Assembly: GCA_963971225.1 (NCBI GenBank)
Contig: OZ020269.1
Span: 78,530,450 to 78,594,449 of the forward strand
Origin: Melieria omissa
Lineage: Eukaryota > Arthropoda > Insecta > Diptera > Ulidiidae
Length of the DNA stretch: 64,000 nt
Direction of reading: 5' to 3'
The position numbers were made by a program, and so were the translations under genes. The stretch's first letter is position 1, and each line of letters begins with the position of its first letter. Under the pieces are notes generated by a model. The model was given only the letters and a program-made list of their open reading frames with translations, ran no database searches and was not told where the DNA came from. Of the stretch, positions 13,388 through 36,939 are shown piece by piece.

Positions 13388-14458
13388 ATTTTTTTGACAT
13401 AGACTTGTAAGTATATTGCTAGAAATAAAATAATTCTTATTAATTATTTTTTTTTAACACCTGTTAAGTTAATCTTTGATTCCTATTGAAATAATAATTT
13501 CCTTTGTATGTATATTTTGAGGGGGTGACACCTCCAGGGGGGATTGTGGCCACCTACTGAAAAATCATTAAAAATGCCCTGTCGTTTGGCCAATATGTCG
13601 GTTATTATTTATGATCTCACGACCGTTTTCCAATCCCTGCCACGGGATAAACTATCACTATGCACTTGGTGCATTGATTGAAATATTTCGGTTAAAGTTT
13701 TATCAACTTTGAATCCAAACTTAACCCGAATTAGCCCAGTGTTGCCATAAGGCAACGCACGATAGACATATTTCCAAACGATCATAACGTACAAAGGAAT
13801 ATAGATACCGTTACTTTGAAACACATTTTGAACGCAGAATTGATCCTGCTTTCACTTAAAATCATTTGGGCAACAGTGCGTGTTTGTTTGTATAAAGTAG
13901 TGTATCGTAAAGTGAAGACATAATATTTAGTGCCCAAAAAAAGTAGGTAAATTTAGACCAACTTAAAATGTATAATAATTTATATATAAATAATATAATA
14001 ATAATTTATATATAATAATAATATAAATAATTTTTGTGATATTTTTTGGAAGTTTTCTGTGCCAGTTGCCATATTTCAACAGGACATTGCGAGCGTCCTG
14101 TGGGCAGGATTAAAAAACTAATGATGAAGTTTTTTCATTTTGCATATAAAGAGTATGCTCCTAAAAAATCTTTTTGAAATTGGAAAAAAATGTACGTGGG
14201 CTAATTCGGGCTAAATTGGCTCCTTGATACTCAATTTAGAACCAATGACACAAACTTATATACAATATATTTATGAACTACATTTTACATTAAATTACAG
14301 AAATTACAAGAATGATGGTGGCTCAAAATTGTTCTGCCTCTGTATCGAGTCAACACCCACTAATAAAAGTGCACAATATAAATTTTGTAGAATTTTTTCC
14401 ATGAAATTCTACGTGTATGTAGCTCTAAAATTTTACAATTTTTTCAATATTCTGATTA

Positions 14459-15850
14459 CACAGTGCAACACTGAAAAAAGGGACAAGGTCAAACCCATCT
14501 CATTCGATAGAGGACCTCAGTAAATGAAAACGTGCCAAGGGATTTTTCCCGGAATGTTCGAGTTTTTTTTAAATGCAGTTTAAAGACGGCGCACAGTGAT
14601 TCGACTCCATACAACCGCGGGACAAAATTAGAAGGAGTGGTCCGTTCCTCATAAAATTTGGTATACTAGTTAAACATGGTCTGCTCAATTGAAATCTCCA
14701 TTTGGTTTTTCTTGAACTGTTGTAGTTTGGCAATGCCTGCGACTTAAATTTGCAAATTTTGTTATTTTTGGAGAGCTATAGCACCAAGTGTGTTGGCTAG
14801 ATATTTCAGATTTTACATTTAATCGGTAACGTCAACATTGATTATTCCAAAGAGTACCAGAAATTGTCTTAGAACCCTCTGGTTTTGCCATAAAAACGAA
14901 AATAATAGATGTATGTTTTGCATTTTTGCAAATTTTATCATTTTTCGTGCTGATTGCATACTTTTAGGCATAAATATAATAAATTTTGTCGAAAAATACG
15001 TGTTTAGACCACTTTTCAAATTGAATTATTTTCTGAGATCGGAAGATATCGGAGAATGTAATTACATTATCCGAAAAAGAAAGAATGGTTCTTAAAATAA
15101 AAAAAATCCAGGAACATACTTTCACATACTTTTTAGATATTTTTCTCTAAGTTTTGCCAATTTTCAGATTTTTTCATTTAGAAAAATGTTTTGAATTAAA
15201 AGTGAAGTAAAATACTACGCTTTGCAAATTTTGAGAAAACATTAAAAGCGATAATGGCCACATCATTTTTTATTCTATATTGAAAGTTTAAGTAACTTCT
15301 TGGTAACCATGTATTTTTAAATTTTTTTGACTCAGACTAAAAAACAGAAAATATGAGTTTCATTTTTTTTTTAGAAAAAAGTTTCAACTTTGAGCTGTTT
15401 TTGCACAGACACTAATTGATTTTTTGCACAGATTTTTTGGGGTTTTCTTAGTTGGAGTTTTTTCTTTCAAATGACATCAAAATCGTTAAATTCTGAGTTG
15501 AGTTTTTGAATTTTTTGAATTTTGTCTATGGAACGAATCACTGTGCGGCGGCTTAATGCCCCTTCCCGAAACTTTTAAAACATCATATCTCTTGACTCAT
15601 ATGTCAGAAAGGAATAATTTTTACGTCAAATGAAAGCTAATGATATGAAGTCGATAACACAATATCCTTTTTGGAAAATTTTGTGAAAAAGGATATGAAG
15701 GACCTCAATTAAGTTTTTATCCTTGTATATCCTGGAAACCGTGAGAGCAAAATTTATATAAGTGACTTCTGGTGAAAAAGCATTCACCCGATCAAATGAG
15801 ATGGGTTTGACCTTATCCCTCGAAATTTTTTTTGATTTTATTGCACTGTG
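14459..15850. mobile_element. Outer CACAGTG-ended element hosting a nested insertion
   Basis: The left end at 14459 is CACAGTGCAA and the right end, read inverted from 15850, is also CACAGTGCAA. About 25 bp farther in, the arms share AAGGTCAAACCCATCTCATT. The interior contains the repeat also seen at 648-960, interrupted by the element at 14592-15545. The 5-bp flanks (GATTA and TTATG) do not match, so the boundaries rest on the inverted ends alone. Confidence 0.5.
14592..15545. mobile_element. Transib-like MITE with CACAGTG ends and CGGCG duplication
   Basis: The left end is CACAGTGATTCGACTCCATA. The right end, inverted, is CACAGTGATTCGTTCCATA. It is flanked on both sides by CGGCG (14587-14591 and 15546-15550). 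Comparison with the uninterrupted relative at 648-960 confirms that exactly this block plus one CGGCG was added. A 5-bp GC-rich duplication and a CACxxTG terminus are hallmarks of the Transib superfamily, the relatives of RAG1; the CACAGTG heptamer is identical to that of vertebrate V(D)J recombination signals. There is no transposase inside, so it is non-autonomous. Confidence 0.75.
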
Positions 15851-15855
15851 TTATG

Positions 15856-17121
15856 GAGCCCTACATAAGGAAGACCGGGTTATCATTATGAAAACAATTC
15901 ATTTATTCGAACATTGATATCCAGTCCATATCTACTTCCGAAATTTCGATTTCAACATGCCACCAAAGACGTGCGAATTCTTTCTTTTGGTTGTGTGCAA
16001 CCTCTGCTATATGCGAGTTAACCACAAACAATGCCGGAACTCACGACAGAAACTGAACGGCTCGTCTCTGAGATAGAGCCACATCACTGTAAAAATGCCG
16101 TCGAAGAATGCGGTCAGATATATTTTCCCATACTTAATTGGAAAATGCCTAGTTTAAAATACAATAAAAATATCATCGCTCGCTCAATAAAAACATGCAT
16201 ATACACTTATGTTTTATTTTAAATTAAGTTGTACATTTTAATTGGGGCACCGTATAGACGCCAACCAAATTCGTTTATTACCTTTGCAGACTGCATTTGA
16301 AATATCTAATATACGCAACAACATCTCCCTTATTTTGTTCAAAAACAGGAAACAGCTTCGTGTTTGGTACACTGGTAGAGTTCACTTCCAAAGAAATGGG
16401 CAACTAACGGTGGTGGTTTTTTGCTACTCGCACCAGTCATCGCACAGGGTTCACATGAATCTACCTATGTGTAAAAAATGCGATCAGCTTCAATATACCC
16501 AAGCTGCTGCTACTACCAGCCGTCCCAAATGTACATACAAAAATGCATTGAAAGCACAACACAATGCACGTCACTTGTCTTATTGATATAGCTGTGCTGG
16601 GCTCTAGTAACAGCGGCGTAGCCCAACTGGTTAGTGCGTTGCGGCGCGAATCTGAACCCCTCCGGAGCCAACACCAAAATATAGAAAACCATTTTTCTCC
16701 GGCAGCTGCCCTGTGCAGGAAATGCCAATCGCGTGGGAATAAAAATGCATCGCCCTTAAAAATGGGCCAAAAAACTGTAGGTCACCTCCATGTGAATATA
16801 AATTCACACACACAGCATAGATATTTGGGACAAGCTAAACCTTAGTAGATAAACTCACCACTTTTTATACTAATGCTCTGCACTTTACCAGAAAAAAACA
16901 ATAGGGGCTTTACCACAAAAATAAAAGGCTTTTCATTAATAAAACTAAATTTGTATATTACAGTATAAAGAAATACAAATATACAATAAAGTATAATAAT
17001 TAATCAGCGCGAGACTAGCACACATAACTCAATTATTTTAGTGACAAAGTGCGATATTTGCAATGGCAGCGACAGTGGCAACTAACGGAACCAAAATCTC
17101 AAATTTCCACTGCACGACTGC
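15856..17121. other. Intergenic, one tRNA-like scrap
   Basis: No gene was recognised. At 16613-16650 a box-A-like stretch (TAGCCCAACTGGTTAGTGC) is followed too closely by a GCGCGAATCTG stretch for a real tRNA, so it is at most a relic of a tRNA or SINE. The part from about 16860 to 17121 is presumably the 3' UTR of the minus-strand protease gene. Confidence 0.4.
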
Positions 17122-19305
17122 TCAGTTGTCTTTCTTTATCTTTGAGTCGGCTTTGTCCAGCTGCTTTAACCGATCTAGCCGCTGCAGCAGGGTGGGGTGT
17201 GAGTGATTATAGGACGAGTACAGCCAGTCGTGTACAGGGAAGCCCAAGTTGTCCAGGTTCAACTTGATCAACGCCTGGCCGAGCTGCTCCGAAAAGCCCA
17301 GACTGTGCGCAAACTCATCGGCCTGGTATTCGAAATGACGCGACAGTATGGTCATTGCGAAATTCACAATGGCGTTGTAGGGTGCCAACACGTAGGTGAA
17401 GACTACAACCAAACCAACAATAATGGGGCGTGTACCGGGTGCAAAGCCGATGGCTTCATAAAAGGGCGCATACTTGAAACAGTTACCGAAAACGATAAAC
17501 ATAAGCAACAGATGCACCTGCACGATTATGATATTCTTGGTGACGTGACCGCATTTCCAGTGGCCCAGCTCGTGACCCAACACGGCCAAGACTTCCTCAT
17601 CAGTGCAGCCTTTGCCCTTTTCTTCCTCCTTCAGGTCTGTATCGTCGGGCTTTCCCTTGTTTAGCAACAGCGTATCGAACAGCACGATGCGCTTCGAATT
17701 CCACAAACCGTAAAAGTAGGCATTGCTGTGCGTAGATCGCTTAGAGCCTTCAACCACATACAGCTTTGTGAGCGGAAATTTCAGGGAAGCAGCCAGATTC
17801 TCGATGGACGTACGCAACGGACCCTCCTCCAGCGGCGTGTACTTGTCAAACAGTGGAGCTATGAAAATCGGGTAGATTGTGAGCAACACCAGTGATGTGA
17901 CGCCCGTGAACACCCACAGCCAGATGAAGAAATGCTCTCCACCGTGTTGCACAATAAACACGGTTGCCGCCACGATTGGTACGATCAGTACCTGCGAGAC
18001 TGCGAAGGACTTCAGCTGATCGAGGGCGAAAAATCGTGCCGTTTGCTTGTTAAAGCCATGCTTCTCCTCCAGCACAAATGTCTGATAGATCTTGAAGGGC
18101 AAGTCCTTGAGCGTTCCCACAAGACTGGTCACCACGACAAACATACAGCTGACCACAATCTCGTTTTCAGCGTTCCAGTTGCAGCTCTCTACCAAGTAGA
18201 CAGCCACGTTCCACATCACAGCAATGAAGCCGAAGTACAGCTCAATGCACATAATAAGGACATCCTTTACAAGCGTGCTTAAGACACCAAAATTTGCTTT
18301 GTCCAGGCCATAGACGCGCGCTTTGTGAAACGTTTCTTCGCTCATACAATCTTCCAGCTCTTTGGGTACTTTTAGCGCGGTTTTAAATACTCTTATCTGC
18401 AATAGGGAATCTAATTAATAATAATGCGATACAAATAACATCAAAAAGGTCACCCAACACTAGCATTTTACTAAGAAAAATAAATTGGCTACAAAAATGT
18501 ATACATTTTGCTTTGAACGTAATTCAAGTTATTTATTTTAATAAAAATCAACGTTTACTAATGATTAGTAAAGTGGCAATTTTAAATTAAAAAATACCGA
18601 ATTTGAGTTTAATATTTGTTGAATGGACAACAGGCTATAGCCGGTGGTAGCAACGGGTTGGTTAACTTTTCGGCACATTAATCAATGCAGATTGACTTCC
18701 AAGTTTGCACCTGGACAGACCCGTTAGGATCATCCTGCAAATATTTTAATACATAGCGAAACTTAGGGAGCTGAAATTTAAAACTCTGCAACCTAGTCAT
18801 GCAACTGGAAAATGAAATCATGCTTTTTTACCATAAATAAGAAAGAGTGTGTCAGCCTCTGTAGTTTCTACCCTGAAGACGGGCACATACAACCACAAGC
18901 GCATATTGATGAACGTGTTTACGCAGATCGCGGCTGGTGTGGCAAACTTTTAAAAATAATTTTGCTATGCCAACAAGCAAAATAACACGAAATAGCCCCT
19001 TCGATAGAAAAAGGCACAAACATATGGCAGTAAGCTCAACAAACCAATCAAAGTCGCAGGTTCTAATCGAATATGTACTTAACAAGTCATCTCCAACTTT
19101 ACAGCCGCGTGCAGTGTTACAGTTCAGTCGCACTGTCTAGAATCCGATGAGCAACTCAGGAAGCAGTGGTTTTTACCGATTCCTTCTGTACAAGATTCCG
19201 CCGAATATTTACCTGACGCCGCGTAATGTATACATCAAAGAGGTTCTCCAATATAATCACGCCCATCACGCTGACCAACACCATGTCCGCTGCTGAGCAA
19301 TCCAT
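17122..19305 (-). CDS. ste24: CAAX prenyl protease 1 (STE24/ZMPSTE24 family)
   Basis: This integral ER/nuclear-envelope zinc metalloprotease removes the terminal tripeptide, and makes a second cut, in prenylated CAAX proteins (M48A). I assemble two exons: 19213-19305, coding M1 to Q31, and 17122-18396, joined in phase 0 across an 816-nt intron (CAG/GTAAAT donor, TATTGCAG acceptor) for 455 residues. The splice gives ITRRQIRVF, as in the family. The protein has several hydrophobic segments, the zinc-binding HELGH at about 306-310, the third ligand Glu at about 392 in ADEFA, and the family motif NSNAYF-like HSNAYFYG at about 254. Length is normal (human 475). All catalytic residues are present. 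Drosophila has several tandem ste24 paralogues and I cannot say which this matches. It is head to head with mute, 602 bp between start codons. Confidence 0.95.
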
Positions 19306-19907
19306 TGTTACCCAAGTACTGAATTTCTGCTTACAACTGAAAACCCGTATTTAAAACTAAATTACAAGATACTTCGGCAATGCCAACTTTGAATTTATTT
19401 CTAATTACTGTGGTAATTTAAATGAACAATAAGTGGTATTAATTGCCGCTAAGAAGATATGACGCGAAAAAAACTAACGCCGCTATTTCAGCAGGTGTCA
19501 AGGGAGCAGATGCCGAATGAATGTCAAACACACAAAGACTATTTGCGTTATTCACAATAAGTACATTCACAATAAGTACAGTATAACAGAAGGAAAGTTG
19601 CAGTCTTTGCAAAATTACGAAAATATTTTAACACACTGTAAGACAGTAAGAAATCCAAAAATTCATCCAATTTCTATAAATGTAAATTTCTATAATGTAT
19701 AAAAAACTATTAAAAACAACAGCAACCCTGACTACATGCTATGCTGAATGGTTCACATCTAACGTTTGCTAATTGTGAACTGCACTTTCCTTGACAGTTA
19801 GTAATTCTTAAAAGTTGTCGATTTATTTACATCAGTTGAAGTTAGCCCATTTCACAAGAAATTTTAAGTAATAATGCACGTAAAATGAATTATTAAAGTG
19901 AACAACA
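19306..19907. promoter_or_regulatory. Shared 5' region between ste24 and mute
   Basis: The two start codons face away from each other across 602 bp with no recognisable gene between them, so both promoters and 5' leaders must lie here or in upstream exons. A short imperfect duplication (TTCACAATAAGTAC twice near 19550) is visible. No TATA box at a convincing place was found. The bidirectional arrangement is observed; sharing of regulatory elements is inference. Confidence 0.5.
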
Positions 19908-30741
<10,834 letters not shown>

Positions 30742-31643
30742 AAAGACGTGTGTACCTGCGGTTGATTTTTTTTTTTCATTTTTTTTTCATAATGGACTTA
30801 TGCAGCCATTAAACTGAATTGAAAATAAAGCTAGCAACTCATTTAAAACTGAAACTAGTTTCTTATGGGCCGGACAAAATGAAATTTTGGAAAGTGGCTA
30901 AGAATTTGATCCGTTTTAATGCATATCGTGTGTACACGTGGTTTTCTTTTTGTGATAATTCATAATTTGTTAAAAACAAACAAATGGTCCTTTTGCTCCC
31001 CTTTGGCCTTTTTTCATCAAATTTCGGCGCATATAATTTTAGTTGAGTAGCAAACGAGGGCGTAGTAAGTTTTTTGTAGTACTGCTCGAAATTGAGACAA
31101 AATCGATATCAGCAAAAATTAATCCGAAAGATAATAAAAAAAGAGCAATAGTGGCCCGAAGACATTGACGACAACAGCGACTTAGCCACAACTTAAGCCA
31201 ACTACTTGATCCCAATGAAAGCGGCAAAAACATCAACAGAATTATATTTTTTGCGTCTAAACACAAGCATCGGTGTGCTTACGTACTCCCTCTGCTAAAC
31301 ATGCATCTATAACCATTTTATAGTTTTACAATAAATTTAAAATGTGTCAAACATGAATATGCACACCAGATTTTTTCAACCCTTCATGTAGGCCAAACCT
31401 CTAATGCATAAAATTTAAACTGGATCAATTTTGAAAAACGAACTTTCGCTCAGAAAGGATATTTCCATGAGGTCTGAAACGTGGATTAAAGAGTTATATG
31501 GAGAAACGTGATTTAATGAACCTATTGATTTCAAACTTAGTGAAAATACTAAGAAATAACCAAAATAAAATAAACAGATAAAAGGAGACAATTTTCCTCA
31601 TTCATTTAAAACCCATAATAACAAAATATTTGAAATGTGTATG
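30742..31643. other. mute 3' flank, no further gene
   Basis: A poly(A) signal AATAAA lies at 30824-30829, about 85 nt after the mute stop, and is the likely transcript end. The rest is AT-rich with no recognisable domain or repeat ends. Confidence 0.5.
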
Positions 31644-33440
31644 CACCTAATTCTGTTTTTACACGGAGATTGGTTCCAGGAAAAATCGTGTAAAAAAAAG
31701 ACATTGATCGTATGCAAAAATAGGTGATTGGTTCCTTATCTCTAAAACCTATTAAAATTAGTGAAAAACAAGGTTTTTAAAAACAAGTTTATTTTATTAA
31801 ATCACATACATACATATATATAGTGTGTATTTACATAAGCAAAAAAGATATGCACTCTATTCACCGTGCACTATGCACTATGAATGCGATCTAAAATTTC
31901 AATTTTGGTTTCCATAGAAACGGCTTTACGTTTTAGTTTCGTATTTGTAGTTTTCAACATTTTCTCTTAGGGATACATAAAATATTTAAGAAAAATAAAA
32001 AATATAAATAACTGTTTTAACATATGGGCATCTTTCCGTCAATTTCCTCATTACTTGAGATACAAATTTTTCTTCCAAACTTTTGACTCTCATTGAACAT
32101 TGTAGCAATAAAATACAACAAAATATCAAAAATATAATTTAGGTTGAGAATTACAGCTCAATCAAATCTGTGCGATATATCGTACAATGGTCCGCAAAGG
32201 AGTAAAACTGCATCAAACTTTTTTTGGTTTTTTTAAGTTTTATGAACAATTCATTGGTTTTATTGATTAGAAAACATAAATTATAACAACAAAAAATCAA
32301 AATGATTTCATGTTGATCGAAACCTACAATATATATATTATGTATATAAAAAATTTAGTCACATTTATCAGGCCTTATAAAACCGTTATTGTTGTTGCAA
32401 AGCCCTTTTCCCCTCAATAAAACACGGAATCAACCTAACACCATATAGCTTTGTAGAAAGATACCGAATATAGCCGATTCTTATTAACGTAGTGGGAGTG
32501 GCAAGTACTCATGTCTAACATTACATAATCTTTGTCTGCCCAGTAAAACACAAAATCGTCTAGTAATTGTTATTTCTGAATAGAAATAGTCGAACAGTCG
32601 AATTTTATTAGTCATACGATTTAGTGATGGGCGTGGCATTCAAGCAAACAGAAAAATTCTCTTACCAAATCCATAACTTAAAAAAATTCAAACATCACTT
32701 GCAGCCTTTGCTTTCCATTTGTACGATATAACGTACAAAGCTTTGCAACCCTTGTGGTCATTTGTACGATATATCGTAAAATTCTTTAACCCTTTCAATA
32801 CTGCGGGGATATATATGTCCCAGATAATATTCAAAAACTACTGGTGCGAAAAGTATTCGCTTTTATCATAAAGTTCTGGGATGAGACTAAACAGTAGTCT
32901 GTAGTCAGTACTTCACAACACGTGTTTTGGTTAGCATAACCTAACTAATTCATACTTGGTATACGTTCAGAAGTGTAAGCGTGCTCTTTGTGCATAAAAA
33001 AAATCGTAAATTATGTAAACATGTTCTTTTACTTATTTACAGCACATTTAGTTCAATTATACAGAAATATATTCACTGGCCAAAAGTCGTATTGAAAGGG
33101 TTAAAGGAAAGAATTCTTTAGAGGCAAAAAATTTTAAATTTAATAAGTTTTATAAATCAACTGAGATTCAAATTTTGAAATTGTTTGGCTTGGAATTGGT
33201 ATTACATATTTAAAAATTCGTCCGCGGAAGCATCGCATCGCCAAATTCTTGCAAAGAGCTGCTTACAAAACGCACTCACACTGTGTAGCCACGGCTACTG
33301 TGATTTATATTTTTAAACAGAATGGTACAACACAACCTACTTAATAAGAATTAAAAAGCCGTTTCATAAAAAATACGTTCGCTGTATCGTACAAATTTCC
33401 GGAAAGGGTTAATGAAAAATACTGTACAGATATGTTCAGC

Positions 33441-35159
33441 CAGTGGCGTCCCCGTGATTTCGGGAAGGGGGGATATGCAAAAAATTCAGTTTAACGCCAT
33501 TTTTATACTTTCATCTTTGCGTATTATTTTAATATATGTTGAATAAAATTGTGCATACATACATATATGTATACATATAACATAAACTTCTTAAAACAAA
33601 ATATTTTAGTGACATGTATTTTAAAGTAAAAAAATCCCAACTAAAAAATTCAACTTTGTTTTGAGTTATTACATAAAACTCAAAAGACGTATAGACGCAT
33701 AACACACCAGCTATGTAAAATAAATCCAACATTTACAAAATGTATGACGTTCTGAAATTTAATTATGAAAGAGGTGACCATGTTTCCATGTTTACACACA
33801 ATTCACCAAAAAAATTTAAGTCAATTTTTTTTCAAATTTCAACAGCTGATGCAGGGTTGGCATGAAGCCTGCGTTTGATTACTACCTTGGTAAATAGTCG
33901 ATACTTTTGGGAACACTGAAAATACAACTATTCTGCGAGAACAAATGCAATGCTGATTTTTTTTAATCATTTATCCTTAACACTTCTGCGGGCATCCGGT
34001 TCTGGCCAGACCATATTGAACTTTGGATCCACTTTAGCAATGTTGTAATTAAGCTATCGAGCTCATATTTCATGATATTCTTAACTGATCCTTTCTAAGC
34101 ACAAAACCCAAAACCATGGTATGGCCAGACCATGGTGCATTTTCATACAAAATTGCCTGTTATTTTCAGTTTTTTTTTTTATTTTCGACGTAATTATTGT
34201 CAGAATTGTTTATAAATATTTTTTTATTTTATATATATATTTTCAACTAGGCTTCCAACTTCGACGCTGGAGTTAAATCAGAGAAGAAAATTTCTCTAAA
34301 AAAATTGTCTAAGCAATAGCGGAAACTAATGCTTTAGAGCAACGAATTTAAGATATTAAATAATTTGCTGCTAGAGGTAATAATAACGGTGTTGGCAGTT
34401 TCACGCTGTCATTTGGCCCTGAACAAAACCAAGCTTCTGATACTGATAGAAAAAATGGTCCTTTAGATAGTTCAATGTGAAGATAGCGACACCGAAGACG
34501 ACAAGGAGAAAGATATCCGGCCAGTTCAGCATGAACAATAACATGTTGAGCATGTTTTGCATATTTTTCTTTGCCAAGCAGTTCAGAATTATTGACAGTG
34601 CAGGAATCCAGAAATAGATATATCAAAACGCGATTTGTATGTGTCGAATGTAAAATCTCAATGTGGTTTAGTCATGATACTGTATTATATTGTTGAAATA
34701 ATTGCATTGGTCAAGCAGTTGAAGTAGATCCATAAGTAACGTATTTTACATTAATAAATTTTTTTTATTTTCTTGCTTTACTGTCGTTTTTGTTTTTTTA
34801 ATTTCAAAATTAATTCATTGAAGTTGAAACTTGCTATTTACTTAATTATTTTACTATATTTTCACCGTTTTACGTAAAAATAATGTTGGCAAGCAAAAGA
34901 AATTATTGTGTTCACACTTTCTGATTTTTTTTATATCATTAACAACAATCCTTGACTATCCTCTTGCTCACATCATGGTCTGGCCAGATCATGGGAGGTT
35001 CAATTATTAGGTTTTAAGTGGGTGATTACAGAAGAGATAAAGCGAATAGTAAAAATGTTTCACAATTTCATATTGTTATATCAAATTGCATAAATGAATT
35101 CTTCGACCAAGGGGGGGGATCCATCCCCCTAACCGCCCCCCCCCCTGGGGACGCCACTG
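33441..35159. mobile_element. hAT-type element, 1.7 kb, with 8-bp duplication
   Basis: Both ends read CAGTGGCGTCCCC, inverted with respect to each other and followed inward by G/C-rich runs. The flanking octamers are identical: TGTTCAGC at 33433-33440 and 35160-35167. This is the classical hAT signature. No hAT transposase lies inside. The centre instead contains a remnant resembling piggyBac, so the element is non-autonomous and perhaps itself a target of nested insertion. Confidence 0.8.
34220..34740 (+). pseudogene. Possible piggyBac-like transposase relic
   Basis: Plus-strand frames near 34620-34660 give KTRFVCVECKISM, which resembles the cysteine-rich C-terminal domain of piggyBac transposases, preceded by acidic stretches in broken frames. 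The surroundings carry an inverted GGCCAGACCATGG-type motif (near 34010, 34125 and 34980). The match is short and frames are heavily interrupted, so this is tentative. Confidence 0.3.
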
Positions 35160-35565
35160 TGTTCAGCTAATTAATTAATTTGATTTAATTAATTTATTAA
35201 ATTCTTTTTAAAACCAGTTTGCTGCGATGTGATGAATGAAAGGTGCATTGCTAATGATTTTAAGAGCTGTGTGCGCGATATTAAACAAGATCTAATTCCA
35301 ATAGAGTTCCTCAAGAAAATTATAATAAACCACACTAAGAACTTTTAACTTTATTTTTTCCTTATTTTGATTGCTGTAATTTGAATTTAACTTGTTATGT
35401 GTTATTTTTATTAAAAGTTGAAGTGTTAAACCATTGAAACCATTTCTGTATTTAATAAGGGGAATACGCTGGAAAATTTAAAAAAAGCTAAGAGAAAATT
35501 CTCATACTTCATAAGTCTACGAAGAAAAGTTATCCTTTGACCTTCATTTGCATGTATATACACTA

Positions 35566-36148
35566 TGATCAATAAGTACCGCGACTGTGTCAAAAAAACA
35601 AAATTTTTTTATTCTTCTGGTAAATTTATTTTATCCCCTTCAAAATAAGCCCCATCTGAAGCAATACACATATGCCAACGCTTAATCCAATCGTCCATGC
35701 ACTTCTTGCTAAGCCGAAGCAGGTATGGCCTTCAGCTCTCGCGTCGCATTTTCTTTTATGACCTCTATGGACTCAAATCTCTTTCCACGAAGCGGTAACT
35801 TGAGTCGGGAGAACAGGAAAAAGTCACATAGTGCCATATCTGGAGAATAGGGAGCCTGATCGATGATATTCACACTGTGTTTGTTCAAATAATCGCGAAT
35901 AATGTATGCTTTGTGAGACGGCGCATTATCGTGGTGCAAAATCCAGCCAAATTATCCATTGTAAAATGCGACGAAGTACAAAAAGTTGACTGACGCTAAC
36001 AGCTGCCAAACAAAAACTAATGATGCAATCCCGCTCAAAATTTGACACAGATGTCAGTTAAGGTCCTACCGACCTAACAAAAATTTTTTTACCAGCATCG
36101 GGCAACGGCGGAAAATTTAAAATACACAGTCCCGGTACTTATTGGTCA
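35566..36148 (-). mobile_element. Internally deleted mariner element
   Basis: The ends TGATCAATAAGTACCGCGAC and, inverted, TGACCAATAAGTACCGGGAC are each flanked by TA. Minus-strand translation at 35709-35939 gives a mariner transposase centre: HHDNAPSHKA (a catalytic Asp region), then APYSPDMALCDFFLFSRLK with the D34D-type spacing. The N-terminal DNA-binding half is missing, giving a 583-bp element against about 1.3 kb for a full mariner. It is non-functional. Confidence 0.85.
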
Positions 36149-36939
36149 TAGTGTATATAAAAAGAAAGTTCCCAAAAATTGCTAAATTTTGCATATTTCT
36201 ATGAGCTTCAAAAACACTTATATTTTTTGTCGTGTCCGTTTCATTGCAAAATTGCTTACAATTTTGTACTAATTTGTACTAAATCTTTCCAATATATTTC
36301 TAAAATGTAGCACTATTTCAGCGCGTTAGAACACTTAAAAAACATATAGACTTCTTATGTTTCTTTCTTGTTTTTGATGTAATTGAAAGCGTGCGAATGT
36401 CGCGTCCGTGCCACTGGGAGATGCCCATATTTCTTGGCTTACTTTTTATCTTAACTAAAATTAAAATAAATGTAGCTTTGGAAAAACGAATTTGCCTAAA
36501 ACACATTTCTTTACCAAGCACATCTGATTGCACTGATACTTCACAAAATATTAACACATTTCAATTGCTCTGACAAGTAAATTTGCTTATATCTACAAAA
36601 ATGGGACTTCCCTAAATTTATGATATGAACATATTTCGCAAAAATTAAATTTGACAAACAAATTTAAGCCCAAAAGATTTTGAATCGTGGTACTTAAATG
36701 GAATAAAATCGTGTAAAAAACTGTTAAATTTTTGTATTTTCGAACCGTGTTAAATCAAAACCATGTAACAAAATACCGTGTAAAAACAGAATTAGGTGTA
36801 TCCTTAAAATGTTAAAGTCCTTTAAGAAGATTTTTGGGTCAGAAAGTGAAAACCTGACTATTTCAGGATACTATAAATGACCTCTAGTTTCACGTCTATA
36901 TCAACATTTTGGAAAACACTCTTATTTTTAGGAGAAGCG

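Larger units (their letters stand above)
31644..36798. mobile_element. Possible 5.2-kb composite repeat with inverted ends
   Basis: The left end CACCTAATTCTGTTTTTACA at 31644 is mirrored exactly by the right end finishing at 36798. On both sides a second CGTGTAAAAAA motif follows inward. Between them lie the nested hAT element (33441-35159) and mariner (35566-36148). Both ends are next to a TA, but the exact duplication is off by two bases, so the family (perhaps Tc1/mariner-like) and even the unity of the element are uncertain. No transposase of its own was recognised. Confidence 0.4.

Noticed and set aside
16613..16650. tRNA-like box A sequence
   Set aside because: The box-B-like part follows after too few bases for a tRNA and no cloverleaf can be drawn.
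17203..17664. Long plus-strand open frame of 153 codons
   Set aside because: It lies entirely antisense to the STE24 protease exon and has no recognisable domain; a shadow of the coding strand.
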